A DNA stretch of 23,359 bases from JBNKDD01 sp050288085 (GCA_050288085.1 JBNKDD010000058.1:1-23359); one strand, 5' to 3'; positions 1 through 8,311 are shown, numbered from the stretch's first letter. Numbers and translations: made by a program. Notes: generated from the sequence alone by a model not told the origin.

Positions 1-804
1 TTTGCCTGTACCGGGACTGCCGACCAGCAAAATCCCTTTGGGGATTCTGGCACCCAATTGGAGGAATTTTTCCGGCTCTTTCAAAAACTCGACGACTTCG
101 GCAAGTTCGGCTTTGGCTTCATCGGCTCCGGCTACGTCTTTAAACGTAACTTCTGACTGTTCACCCGAATAGCGGCGGGCCCGTGACTGCCCAAAACTGA
201 ACAGGTTTGACGCTCCCCCCTTCATCGCCAATCGTCCCATATTAGCCATCACCAGGATCAACAGCAGGATCGGCAGTCCGTCGGTGAGCAGCAGCGTGAA
301 CCAGGGTGTCTTCGGAGGGATCACGTTAACTTCCACGTTCTGCTGTTCCAATTGTGACAGCAGGTTTGGATCGCCCACCGTTTCAGGGAACATCGTCGTA
401 AACGCTTCATATGATTGTGATTGCTGCTGACCCTGACCATTCTGATCGGAACTGGTGGTCTGAGGCGCACCGGGAGTTGCCGGGCTGGCGGTCGGATTGG
501 CCGTGTTGTTCTGACTATCTGTCCCGCTATCGGCTGGCGGCCACATAACAGGTTGCGCAAACGTCCCGGTGATATCGCTGCCTGAAATGGTCACAGACTT
601 GACATTGCCTGCTTCCGCCTGTGCGACAAAGTCACTGTAGGGCAGTTCAACGCTGGCCTGCAATGACGGCAGCAAGGTCAACGCATTCCACGCCAGCAGG
701 CTGACTAGCACAAGCCACCACCACCACTTCAGGGTCGGCAGCTCTGGTCCAGGTTGATTACCATCGTTCTCTTCTGGAGGATTGTTTTTTAACTGTTTTT
801 CCAT
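1..804 (-). CDS. ftsH: FtsH ATP-dependent zinc metalloprotease, N-terminal part (partial)
   Basis: Membrane-anchored AAA+ protease that degrades misfolded or regulated membrane proteins. Reading the minus strand from ATG at 804 gives 268 residues in frame to the window edge. Visible in order: acidic cytoplasmic N-terminus; TM1 after a WWWW run (about residues 27-46); extracytoplasmic domain; second TM about residues 176-190 (ILLLILVMAN); a linker with FSFGQSRAR; the AAA lead-in VTFKDVAGADEAKAEL; and the Walker A motif GSPGTGK at the very edge. GTPGTGK is the usual form, so Ser replaces Thr. The rest of the AAA module and the HEXXH protease domain lie outside. The extracytoplasmic domain carries a Q/N/S/T/P/A-rich low-complexity insert at about residues 90-130. 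AAGG precedes the ATG by about 8 nt. Its promoter carries the 11-bp repeat array at 876-914. Confidence 0.95.
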   Translation of the reverse strand, partial: MEKQLKNNPPEENDGNQPGPELPTLKWWWWLVLVSLLAWNALTLLPSLQASVELPYSDFVAQAEAGNVKSVTISGSDITGTFAQPVMWPPADSGTDSQNNTANPTASPATPGAPQTTSSDQNGQGQQQSQSYEAFTTMFPETVGDPNLLSQLEQQNVEVNVIPPKTPWFTLLLTDGLPILLLILVMANMGRLAMKGGASNLFSFGQSRARRYSGEQSEVTFKDVAGADEAKAELAEVVEFLKEPEKFLQLGARIPKGILLVGSPGTGK

Positions 805-848
805 CTTAACTACCTTGTCTCAATAGGCTTTTGCATAATACTGAATTG

Positions 849-914
849 ATCATAATCACTAACATGTACCGTGTCCTTATGTAAGGCTTAGGGATACCTT
901 AAGCCAATCTTAAT
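849..914 (-). promoter_or_regulatory. ftsH promoter with four-fold 11-bp repeat array
   Basis: Read on the minus strand: half-sites ATTAAG (914-909), CTTAAG (903-898), CCTAAG (892-887) and CATAAG (881-876), each starting 11 bp after the previous one. Then 21 bp, then the -10 hexamer TATGAT (854-849). AGGACA overlapping the last half-site sits 17 bp from the -10 and could act as a poor -35. Predicted leader is about 40 nt. The direct-repeat period and the overlap with the -35 region are typical of PhoB/OmpR-family activator sites (family knowledge). The regulator's identity is not shown. Confidence 0.8.
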
Positions 915-920
915 GGGTGG

Positions 921-3362
921 TTATGCGTGGCGTCTGCGCAGCAAACCTGGTTGTGAATGGTCAAAAATGCGGTAAGCCGCGAGTTTGACCTGGTCGTTTA
1001 TAATGACCCACGCCAGGGCATACCCCCAAACTAATAAAGCCCGGCTCCAACCGATAGGAGTCATGAACACACCGTAAACAGCGATCAACGTGGCGACGAT
1101 TTGCGTGGCTAACACAGCCCCTAACAGCTTAAACGAGGGTCGGAACGACCAGAAGGGCCGCCGCGTGCGCGTTACAAAGATCGTCAGGTGACCGGCTACC
1201 GACAGCTTGAGATACATCAATGTCTGGATAACATCCTGATTGAGATGGAAGACCCGCTCGACCAGATAAAACAGTCCAAATGAGGCAAACACACCCACAA
1301 TACCCAGTAAGGTAGCGACCCCAAGCACGACGGGTAAGTTCCATTTTTCAGGCTGATCGGCATCTTCAACACGGTCGTAGGCGATGGTCAGGATAGCGCC
1401 GTCATTGAGCAATGCCAGCAGCACGATCATAATTGCTGTTACGGGATAGTAGTTGAAAACCAGGATAGAAAGCGTCATGAACAGCAATACCCGGATCGTC
1501 TCAGTGATACGGTAGATCGCGTAGCTGTTCATACGCTGGAAGATGCGGCGGCTCTCCCGGAGGGCGTCAATGATCACCGATAAGCCTGGTGTAAGCAGCA
1601 CAATATCGGCAGCGGCCCGTGCCGCGTCGGTCGCACCGGAAACAGCAATACCCACGTCGGCCTTCTTCAAGGCAGGAGCATCGTTCACCCCATCGCCCGT
1701 CATGCCGACAATATGTCCACGCTGCTGTAATGTATCGACAATGTGGTATTTGTGCTCAGGGAAGACCTGTGCGAAACCATCTGCACTATCGATCGCATCG
1801 GCGAGTTGGCCGGTTTTGTGATGTTGTGGGTCCACGAAAAGACCGGCATCCAAAATATTGGTACCCATTCCTAACTCGTGCGCGATTTCCCGTCCGATGG
1901 CTATCTGGTCCCCGGTGACCATTTTGACATCCACACCCATTTGCCGTGCCGTATCGATGGTGCTTTTCGAGTCCTCACGTGGCGGATCATATAACGGTAG
2001 AATGCCAATGAACTCCCACTCGTCGCGATCATTTGTACGTGCTACTCCGAGTGCTCGAAATCCCCGGCTGGCAAGTGAGTCCACGGCCTGCTCAACTTCA
2101 TCTTGTATCTGAGCCGCATTGTCAGAAAATCCCAAAACGACCTGGGGCGCACCTTTGGCGACCCGGAATGTGTGCTGATCATGACTGACAGCAGCTTCTG
2201 TATGCTTGCTGACTGGATCGAACGGTTGAAAATCAAGTATCTCGTAATCATCCAACTGTGCGGGATCTTCCAACCCATCCAGCACAGCCAGGTCAATCGC
2301 ATCCTGGTCTTCAGCACGTGAGGCCAGTGAGGCGAAGAAGATCACGTCCGACGGTGTCCAGGTTCCAATTGCGTATGGGTCTCCCAATGACAGGCGATTC
2401 TGGGTGAGTGTGCCTGTCTTGTCGGAACATAGAATATCTGCCCCGGCCAATTCTTCGATAGAAGACAATCGGACGACAATCGCTTGTTTAGCCGCCAGCA
2501 ATCGAGCCCCTACTGCCATCGTGACTGAAAGCACCGTTGGCATTGCGACCGGGATCGCGGCAACGGTCAGTACCAGGGCAAACTCCAAGGTCGTCAGCAG
2601 ATCGTCGCCTCGGAACAATGCCACCAGAAAGATCACAACCACCAGGATCAGGGCAAAGACGATCAGGTAGTCGCCGATTTTCAGCAGTGCCCGCTGGAAA
2701 TGACTTTCGGTATTTGCATCCTCAACCAGCTGGGTGGTTTTGCCAAAGTAGGTGTTAGCCCCGGTGGCGGCTACAATGCCGTCCATCTCGCCTTGTTTGA
2801 TCACCGAACTCGAATAGGCTGTGTCACCTGTTTTATGCGTGGCAGGCAGTGATTCTCCGGTCAACGCCGATTCGTCGATTTGTAGAAAGCCATCGCCTTG
2901 CAGTTGTACATCAGCAGGCACGATATCCCCGATCCGCAGCCGGACCAGATCGCCCGGCACTATCTTCCGTGCCGAGATGACTTTCCATGAATTATCCCGT
3001 TTGACACGGGCTTTGAGTGCGAGATTCTTCTTTAATACGGCGACAGCATTGTTAGCCTGGAATTCTTCCCAATAGCCGACAATCGCATTCATAATAAGCA
3101 ATGCCGCAATGATGCCAAAGTCAGCCCAATGCCTGACCACCACCGTTAGAATGGCCGCAACTTCGATCATCCAGGGGATTGGCCCCCAGAAGTACGAAAG
3201 GAATTTCAGTATAGGATTGCTTTTTTGTTCGACCAGTTCATTGTAACCATATTTTTCAAGACGATGCGCCGCCTCTATCTGACTGAGACCATTAGATGGC
3301 GTATCCAAAAGCGCGGCCTGCTGGGTATTTAGGATCGTCCTGTGAGTTGTTGTAGTATCCAT
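921..3362 (-). CDS. Plasma-membrane-type (P3A) H+-exporting P-type ATPase
   Basis: 813 residues; pumps protons out at the expense of ATP. Cation-transporter N-terminal segment about 10-80. Actuator domain motif TGES at 168-171. M4 PVAMP at 271-275, the form found in plant and fungal H+ pumps. Phosphorylation motif DKTGTLT with Asp314. Hinge motif TGDGVNDAPALKKADVGIAV at 555-574. M6 has LLND with Asp654, matching the proton-binding Asp of plant AHA pumps in a closely similar context (ALLNDGxxxTIxxDRV). The protein ends soon after M10 and lacks the long autoinhibitory C-terminus of the plant enzymes. Start ATG at 3362 has only a distant GGGGAG as ribosome site. Next to ftsH on the same strand, but each has its own repeat-array promoter. 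Mg2+ or K+ transport is less likely given the P3A signatures. Confidence 0.92.
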   Translation of the reverse strand: MDTTTTHRTILNTQQAALLDTPSNGLSQIEAAHRLEKYGYNELVEQKSNPILKFLSYFWGPIPWMIEVAAILTVVVRHWADFGIIAALLIMNAIVGYWEEFQANNAVAVLKKNLALKARVKRDNSWKVISARKIVPGDLVRLRIGDIVPADVQLQGDGFLQIDESALTGESLPATHKTGDTAYSSSVIKQGEMDGIVAATGANTYFGKTTQLVEDANTESHFQRALLKIGDYLIVFALILVVVIFLVALFRGDDLLTTLEFALVLTVAAIPVAMPTVLSVTMAVGARLLAAKQAIVVRLSSIEELAGADILCSDKTGTLTQNRLSLGDPYAIGTWTPSDVIFFASLASRAEDQDAIDLAVLDGLEDPAQLDDYEILDFQPFDPVSKHTEAAVSHDQHTFRVAKGAPQVVLGFSDNAAQIQDEVEQAVDSLASRGFRALGVARTNDRDEWEFIGILPLYDPPREDSKSTIDTARQMGVDVKMVTGDQIAIGREIAHELGMGTNILDAGLFVDPQHHKTGQLADAIDSADGFAQVFPEHKYHIVDTLQQRGHIVGMTGDGVNDAPALKKADVGIAVSGATDAARAAADIVLLTPGLSVIIDALRESRRIFQRMNSYAIYRITETIRVLLFMTLSILVFNYYPVTAIMIVLLALLNDGAILTIAYDRVEDADQPEKWNLPVVLGVATLLGIVGVFASFGLFYLVERVFHLNQDVIQTLMYLKLSVAGHLTIFVTRTRRPFWSFRPSFKLLGAVLATQIVATLIAVYGVFMTPIGWSRALLVWGYALAWVIINDQVKLAAYRIFDHSQPGLLRRRHA

Positions 3363-3444
3363 TATTTGTCTCGACTTTCGCTCCCCTAGTCACTCAGTGT
3401 CTTTTCGTCGGGTACAGTAGACCCTCCGGTTGTAACCTACATTA

Positions 3445-3511
3445 ATCATAGATAGCGCTCCTATGCTGCGTCCTTATGCGAGGCTTAGGGATACCTTAAG
3501 TCAACCTTAAA
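3445..3511 (-). promoter_or_regulatory. H+-ATPase gene promoter with four-fold 11-bp repeat array
   Basis: Minus-strand half-sites TTTAAG (3511-3506), CTTAAG (3500-3495), CCTAAG (3489-3484) and CATAAG (3478-3473), exact 11-bp period, then 22 bp, then -10 TATGAT (3450-3445). Over 40 bp it differs from the ftsH array at only five positions. Predicted leader about 75 nt. It shares the 343-bp intergenic region 3363-3705 with the divergent promoter at 3581-3646; nothing else is evident in that gap. Confidence 0.8.
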
Positions 3512-3580
3512 AGGACTCACTAATCACAGGACTGGCCCTCTGTACAAAAAGCCCTTTGCGACAACGCATAACACTCCCGT

Positions 3581-3646
3581 CTTAAGATTGTCATAAGCGT
3601 ATCAATAGCTTGCTTTAAAGATACGCGCCGGGTTTCAACGTATGAT
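3581..3646 (+). promoter_or_regulatory. Promoter of the 222-aa protein-zwf-glycosyltransferase-gpm operon with 11-bp repeat array
   Basis: Half-sites CTTAAG (3581-3586), CATAAG (3592-3597), CAATAG (3603-3608) and TTTAAA (3614-3619) with exact 11-bp period, 21 bp, then -10 TATGAT (3641-3646). Predicted start of transcription near 3653, about 50 nt before the first ATG. The same arrangement and almost the same half-site order recur upstream of htrA. Confidence 0.8.
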
Positions 3647-3705
3647 CAGTATTGAGGAATAGAAAAAAGTTGTAGGTCAACAAGCCTGACCGGAGGAGAG
3701 TAGTT

Positions 3706-4374
3706 ATGCAAAATCACTTTCAGATCGATGAAAATAGTAAGCTGGGATATTGCTTTTATCCGAAGCAAGATTCACATGATCCCGGTTACCCAGGGTTAGA
3801 TATCTTTCTTCGTGCTGCTCCAACCGGCCAGCACTTTGACCCGGAGCGTGTCGAGCTTACCATTGCTGCCGTGACCCTACAGCGTACAGGCACTGAGCGT
3901 CTTACCGTCCATCATGGCTGGCATGGAATGGATCACTATACCGTCTATCCCAGCCGCGTGATCCTGTATGATCGTGACTGTAAAAAGGTTGAGGCGTTCA
4001 CGTTCGGGGGCAAAGTTCACATTGCCCCTGAGGCAAAACTTACGACCGTCAGTCTGGTATCTCCGGCTCCTATTCTCAATCTGGTGCAGAAATATCCACA
4101 CTCTATTCCGCTTCGCCTGACCTCAGAAGTAGAAGCCTTGCTGGCCCAGCGGCGTGCCGAATGGGCACAACGTGACTCGAACCGTTTCAAACTGCTTCTT
4201 GCGGAGACCAATCCCCGGACATTGTATCGCTCGTGCCTGTTGAGCCTTTATGAGAAATTTATGCACCTCCCACATGAAGCTCAGAGCCAGGGGACCGACC
4301 AGTTTATCCATTTCTTGCAGGACGCCGTAACCGATCTACCGGTGGCGACCCCTCTACTTTCCGAACTGTTGTGA
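3706..4374 (+). CDS. Unrecognised 222-aa protein, first gene of the zwf operon
   Basis: I do not recognise a family. No signal peptide or membrane segment is visible, so it is probably cytoplasmic. The N-terminal two thirds look beta-rich (for example a PGYPGLDIFLRAAP stretch and alternating hydrophobic strands around residues 50-125). The C-terminal third looks helical (ALLAQRRAEWAQRDSNRFK, then a segment ending in a hydrophobic tail). It is rich in His and Tyr around residues 64-76. A strong GGAGGAGAG ribosome site precedes ATG 3706. The stop is 12 bp before zwf, so co-translation with G6PDH is likely. A role in carbohydrate or NADPH metabolism is suggested by position only. It lacks the context and length of OpcA, the known G6PDH assembly protein. 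Confidence 0.8.
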   Translation: MQNHFQIDENSKLGYCFYPKQDSHDPGYPGLDIFLRAAPTGQHFDPERVELTIAAVTLQRTGTERLTVHHGWHGMDHYTVYPSRVILYDRDCKKVEAFTFGGKVHIAPEAKLTTVSLVSPAPILNLVQKYPHSIPLRLTSEVEALLAQRRAEWAQRDSNRFKLLLAETNPRTLYRSCLLSLYEKFMHLPHEAQSQGTDQFIHFLQDAVTDLPVATPLLSELL

Positions 4375-4386
4375 GTTGATGGAATT

Positions 4387-5916
4387 ATGGAATCCGATAT
4401 CCACATAGAACCGGCTGTTGTTGTTGTGTTTGGTGCCGGAGGTGACCTGACACAGCGGAAACTGATCCCGGCTTTTTTCAGCCTGTTTATCGAGGGTTGG
4501 CTGCCGGAGGAGTTTAAGATTATTGGACTTGACCGGGTGCAAATGGACGAGCAGGCATTTCGCCAGCACCTGTATGATGGCGTTAAACGTTATTCCCGGC
4601 AGGGCAAGGTTGATCCCCAGACCTGGGATCGCTTCGCCCCCCACCTGACCTATGTCGTGGCAGACTTTACCAATCCAGAAGCCTTTGACCTGCTGTCCGA
4701 AAAAATCGCCGTCCAGGAGAAAGAATGGGGGCAGTTGTCTAACCATGTTTTTTATCTTGCCACGCCGCCGACGATGATGGAAACCATCGCCAGGTTGTTA
4801 CACCACACCGGCTTATCTGATAATTCTAAGCGGGCGCGGATCGTGTTTGAGAAGCCGTTCGGCCATGACCTGGAATCGGCGCGGGCGCTGAATAATACGT
4901 TGACACAATTCTTCTTCGAAGAAACGCAGATCTACCGCATTGATCATTACCTGGGTAAAGAGACGGTGCAAAATATCCTGGCGCTTCGTTTTGCTAATGC
5001 GCTGTTTGAGCCCATCTGGGATCGGCGCTACATCGACCATGTCCAGATTACGGTCGCGGAAACAGTGGGGGTCGAGCACCGGGGTGGCTATTACGATCAT
5101 GCGGGCGCACTGCGCGACATGATCCAGAATCATTTGCTCCAGGTCTTATGCCTGATTGGGATGGAACCGCCTGTCTCATTCGGGGCAGATGAAATACGTA
5201 ATAAGAAAGTCGATTTACTCCGTGCCATCCGGCCCATCCCCGCTGATGCAATGGATTCGTCTGCCGTGCGTGGGCAGTATGGAGAGGGTCAGTTTGATGG
5301 CAAGGATGTACCGGCCTATCGTCATGAGCCCGGCGTCTCTGCCGACTCAAACACCGAGACTTTTGCTGCCTTGAGGCTCTGCATTGATAACTGGCGCTGG
5401 CAAAATGTGCCCTTCTATCTGCGCACCGGTAAGCGTTTGCCGGTCAGGGCATCTGAAGTATCTGTTGTGTTCCGGCCTGTGCCGCATCAATCTTTTCCAT
5501 CGTCAGCTCTGGAAGGGTGGCAGCCCAACCGCCTTGTGATTCATATCCAACCGGATGAGGGATTATCGCTGCATGTCCAGGCCAAGCGGCCCGGTTTGCG
5601 GGTGCGGCTGGGCTCTACGGAGATGCAGTTCCGCTACCAGGATGTGTTCGATACGCCCTCACCTGAAGCCTATGAAACCCTGCTGCTCGATATCCTGTTA
5701 GGGGATGCCACGCTCTTTATGCGCGCTGACCAGATCGAAGCGGCCTGGCAGATTGTAGACCCGGTGCTCGATGCCTGGTCAGACAAGCCCTCCGTTGATT
5801 TTCCCAATTATGCAGCCGGAAGTTGGGGGCCAAAGTCGGCAGATGAGTTGTTAGCCGGAGATGGTCGTCACTGGCTGAATCCTGTTATTAAAGAGAAGAG
5901 AGGAAAACATGTCTGA
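4387..5916 (+). CDS. zwf: Glucose-6-phosphate 1-dehydrogenase
   Basis: Oxidises glucose 6-phosphate to 6-phosphogluconolactone with NAD(P)+, first step of the oxidative pentose phosphate pathway; cytosolic. 509 residues, normal length. Nucleotide-binding GAGGDLTQRK at 16-25 (usual form GASGDL), EKPFG at 155-159, the substrate signature RIDHYLGKE at 184-192, and the catalytic-base region RDMIQNHLLQ with His249. The C-terminal half holds the usual FYLRTGKRL segment at about 343-351. The start has no strong ribosome site and lies 12 bp after the previous stop, which points to translational coupling. Its last codons overlap the next gene by 8 bp. Confidence 0.97.
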   Translation: MESDIHIEPAVVVVFGAGGDLTQRKLIPAFFSLFIEGWLPEEFKIIGLDRVQMDEQAFRQHLYDGVKRYSRQGKVDPQTWDRFAPHLTYVVADFTNPEAFDLLSEKIAVQEKEWGQLSNHVFYLATPPTMMETIARLLHHTGLSDNSKRARIVFEKPFGHDLESARALNNTLTQFFFEETQIYRIDHYLGKETVQNILALRFANALFEPIWDRRYIDHVQITVAETVGVEHRGGYYDHAGALRDMIQNHLLQVLCLIGMEPPVSFGADEIRNKKVDLLRAIRPIPADAMDSSAVRGQYGEGQFDGKDVPAYRHEPGVSADSNTETFAALRLCIDNWRWQNVPFYLRTGKRLPVRASEVSVVFRPVPHQSFPSSALEGWQPNRLVIHIQPDEGLSLHVQAKRPGLRVRLGSTEMQFRYQDVFDTPSPEAYETLLLDILLGDATLFMRADQIEAAWQIVDPVLDAWSDKPSVDFPNYAAGSWGPKSADELLAGDGRHWLNPVIKEKRGKHV

Positions 5917-7081
5917 GAATATTCTAATCCTTACAGCCGATGCCGGATACGGTCACCGGCGGGCCGCCCAGGCCATCCAAGCAGCGATACAGGATTTATA
6001 CAGTGCATCGTTTAATGCCGTTATCGCCAATCCTTTCGAGAACCCGGAAATGCCGCAGTTGCTCAAGGGAATAGAGCAAGGCTATGATGATATGGTCGTT
6101 CATGACCCTGGCCTCTACCAGGTTTCCTATAAGGCGACCAATGTTCCCGCTGTTGCGGACTTCGTACAGGATGTCGCTGCGGTAGCCATGCACAAAGCCA
6201 TTGAAAAGCTGGTGATTGCCCACCAGCCGCGTGCTGTGATCAGCACCTACCCGGCCTTCACCGAGGCTATCCTCAAGGTGCTTGAGGATAGTGGTCAAGA
6301 TGTGCCGGTGGCGGTCGTTGTGACCGACCTGATCGACGTTCACAGTTTGTGGTTTCACAAGCAGGCAAGTATAACTTTTGTCCCGACCGATCGCGTATAC
6401 AGACAGGCGTTGGAACACGGGCTTTCCGAACAGCATGTTTATCTGAGCGGTTTGCCTGTGCATCCAGAATTTTCACTTAAGGAGCGTGAAAAGGCCGCTG
6501 TCCGGCAGGCGTTGGGGTGGAATGTAGAACTACCTACTGCATTGATCGTTGGCTCGCCGCGCAGCCCTGATACCCCTGTCGTGGCAAAATTACTGGATCA
6601 ATCCGGGCTGTCTTTACAGATCGCTGTGGTGAGCGGTGGCGCATCAGATGTCTATCAGGCGTTACAGGCCACTAAGTGGCGAGGGACAGTTCATACTTAT
6701 GGGCGGGTTGAGAATATGGCCGAGATGATGCACGCCGCCGATTTTATCATCTGTAAGGCTGGCGGCCTGATTGTCTCCGAGGCGTTGGCCTGTGGTTTGC
6801 CGCTGATCCTATATGAAGCGCTGCCCGGCCAGGAAGCGGGAAACGTAAGCTATGTGTTAGAAAATGCGGCAGGAGTCTGGGCACCGGGACCGGTTAAAGC
6901 TCTGTCAGCAGTCTATTCATGGCTGGCGGGCAACGGTCACAATCTGGAAACTTACCAGGAGGCAGCAAAGCAGGCAGGTTACCCACGAGCAGCCTTTGAA
7001 ATTGCCGAGCAAATCTGCCAGCATGTTTTGATGAGACAGGAGAATCATGAATTTCAAATTAGTGCTGCTCCGGCACGGTGA
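5909..7081 (+). CDS. MGDG-synthase / processive diacylglycerol glucosyltransferase-like GT
   Basis: 390 residues, GT-B fold of the GT28/MGDG-synthase type, which transfers a sugar to diacylglycerol to make membrane glycolipids. N-terminal domain begins ILTADAGYGHRRAA (residues 7-20), the form of the SAGxGHxxAA motif. VVTDLIDVHSLWFH at 137-150 and SGLPVHPEF at 180-188 are characteristic. The C-terminal donor-site motif is KAGGLIVSEALACGLP at 283-298, followed by PGQEAGN at 306-312. No TM segment, so probably peripheral on the membrane. ATG 5909 overlaps zwf by 8 bp; AGAGAGGAAA provides the ribosome site. Acceptor and sugar are not predictable. Co-transcription with zwf and gpmA under the repeat-array promoter ties lipid glycosylation to sugar-phosphate supply (inference). 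Confidence 0.88.
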   Translation: MSENILILTADAGYGHRRAAQAIQAAIQDLYSASFNAVIANPFENPEMPQLLKGIEQGYDDMVVHDPGLYQVSYKATNVPAVADFVQDVAAVAMHKAIEKLVIAHQPRAVISTYPAFTEAILKVLEDSGQDVPVAVVVTDLIDVHSLWFHKQASITFVPTDRVYRQALEHGLSEQHVYLSGLPVHPEFSLKEREKAAVRQALGWNVELPTALIVGSPRSPDTPVVAKLLDQSGLSLQIAVVSGGASDVYQALQATKWRGTVHTYGRVENMAEMMHAADFIICKAGGLIVSEALACGLPLILYEALPGQEAGNVSYVLENAAGVWAPGPVKALSAVYSWLAGNGHNLETYQEAAKQAGYPRAAFEIAEQICQHVLMRQENHEFQISAAPAR

Positions 7082-7796
7082 GAGCGAGTGGAATCAACAG
7101 AATCGTTTCACCGGCTGGACGGATGTTGATCTAACTGAGAAGGGTGTGCAAGAAGCACACGATGCCGGGCAACGACTCAAGGAGCAGGATTTTACCTTTG
7201 ACATGGCCTTCACATCAGTGCTCAAGCGTGCTGTCAAAACACTGTGGATTGTCCAGGAAGAACTGAATCTGTATTGGATTCCGGTTCACACGTCCTGGCG
7301 GCTGAATGAAAGGCACTACGGGGCGCTGCAAGGGTTAAACAAAGCCGAGACTGCTGGCAAATATGGTGAACAGCAGGTATTTCTATGGCGGCGCAGCTAT
7401 GACACACAGCCGCCTTCGCTGGAGCCATCCGACCCGCGCTACCCCGGCCATGACCCACGCTATCATGACCTTAATGAGCAGGACATCCCGCTCACCGAAT
7501 CACTCTCGGATACCGTCCGACGGGTTCTACCCTATTGGCACGAAACCATCGCACCTGCCATCAGCGCGGGGAAACGGGTACTGATCGTGGCGCATGGTAA
7601 CAGCCTTCGCGCGCTGGTAAAACATCTCGATAATGTTCCTGATGAGGATATCCCTGGGCTTTACATCCCCACCGGCATACCGCTGGTGTATGATCTTGAT
7701 GTTCATCTCCACCCTGTCCACCATGCTTTTCTGGCAAGTGATGATGAAGTTGAACAGGCGGTTGCTGCTTCTCGTTTGCAGGGGAAGAAGGGATAA
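7047..7796 (+). CDS. gpmA: 2,3-bisphosphoglycerate-dependent phosphoglycerate mutase
   Basis: Interconverts 3- and 2-phosphoglycerate in glycolysis and gluconeogenesis. 249 residues, the normal dPGM length. LLRHGESEWN at 7-16 with nucleophile His10, FTGWTDVDLTEKG at 21-33, RHYGALQGLNKAET at 89-102 next to proton donor Glu88, and VAHGNSLRAL at 181-190 with His183. These match E. coli GpmA His11/Glu89/His184. ATG 7047 has an AGGAG site at ideal spacing and lies inside the preceding gene (35-bp overlap in another frame), so translation is probably coupled. Last gene of the operon. Confidence 0.95.
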   Translation: MNFKLVLLRHGESEWNQQNRFTGWTDVDLTEKGVQEAHDAGQRLKEQDFTFDMAFTSVLKRAVKTLWIVQEELNLYWIPVHTSWRLNERHYGALQGLNKAETAGKYGEQQVFLWRRSYDTQPPSLEPSDPRYPGHDPRYHDLNEQDIPLTESLSDTVRRVLPYWHETIAPAISAGKRVLIVAHGNSLRALVKHLDNVPDEDIPGLYIPTGIPLVYDLDVHLHPVHHAFLASDDEVEQAVAASRLQGKKG

Positions 7797-7816
7797 TCCC
7801 GGCGGATGCGGCATAA

Positions 7817-7855
7817 AAACAAACAGCCGGACCACTTGGCCCGGCTTATTTGTTT
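7817..7855. terminator. Bidirectional intrinsic terminator between gpmA and the haem-binding gene
   Basis: AAACAAA at 7817-7823 and AGCCGG at 7825-7830 pair with CCGGCT at 7841-7846 and TTTGTTT at 7849-7855. The AT-rich outer arms supply T tracts on both strands. It lies 20 bp after the gpmA stop and 9 bp before the convergent gene's stop. Confidence 0.85.
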
Positions 7856-7864
7856 ATGAAGAAA

Positions 7865-8311
7865 TTAGCGACCGGACAGTGTAGCCCGGAGGCCCTGTAC
7901 CAGGGCATCTTTCTCCGCGTTTGTCAGTTCGGCATTGGGGTGCATGGATACGTAATTAGCCGGGGGCATCCATCCACCGTGGATCACTTCAGCCATCTCG
8001 CCCGCTGATCGTCCTTCTCCGCGCACATGTTCCCAATCTGAGAAATTGACAACCTGTCGCCCAACCTGAACATCGCGTGAAACCAGCCACGACACCGGCG
8101 CAACGTAGGAATACCAGGGCCAGACAGTTTCGTTGCTGTGGCAGTCAAAGCAGGCTCGTTGGGCCAGTTCGCGGGTTTGTGGCGAATCCCAGTTCGGTTC
8201 ACTGACTACTGGTGGATTTGAGCGGTCTACCGGCACCAGTTGGATAGCAACGAATCCCACTACAAGAATACCGGCGAAAACCAGCAGGGCGCGTTTGATC
8301 GTTTGGTTCAT
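7865..8311 (-). CDS. Membrane-anchored haem-binding-domain protein (CxxCH)
   Basis: 148 residues resembling the haem-binding domain family (Pfam Haem_bd type). An N-terminal TM anchor at about 7-27 places the domain outside the membrane. CFDCH at 54-58 is the single c-type haem site, followed by the family-typical SNETVWPWYSYVAPVSWLV at 59-77. GGWMPPANY at 112-120 could provide a distal Met ligand (Met115). Probable role is electron transfer or haem sensing in the envelope; the partner is unknown. The gene is monocistronic, divergent from htrA, with its own repeat-array promoter. Confidence 0.85.
   Translation of the reverse strand: MNQTIKRALLVFAGILVVGFVAIQLVPVDRSNPPVVSEPNWDSPQTRELAQRACFDCHSNETVWPWYSYVAPVSWLVSRDVQVGRQVVNFSDWEHVRGEGRSAGEMAEVIHGGWMPPANYVSMHPNAELTNAEKDALVQGLRATLSGR

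Noticed and set aside
1543..2670. Several plus-strand open frames opposite the H+-ATPase gene
   Set aside because: Composition-driven shadows; the minus-strand frame carries all P-type ATPase motifs without interruption.
6476..6481. CTTAAG inside the glycosyltransferase gene; similar single copies at 16895-16900 and 18261-18266
   Set aside because: Isolated copies with no neighbouring half-site at 11 bp; the 18261 copy lies downstream of the -10. They are not members of the repeat arrays.
7363..7884. Plus-strand frames overlapping gpmA and the terminator
   Set aside because: Shadow frames; gpmA has complete catalytic motifs and the hairpin at 7817-7855 lies inside the supposed ORF.
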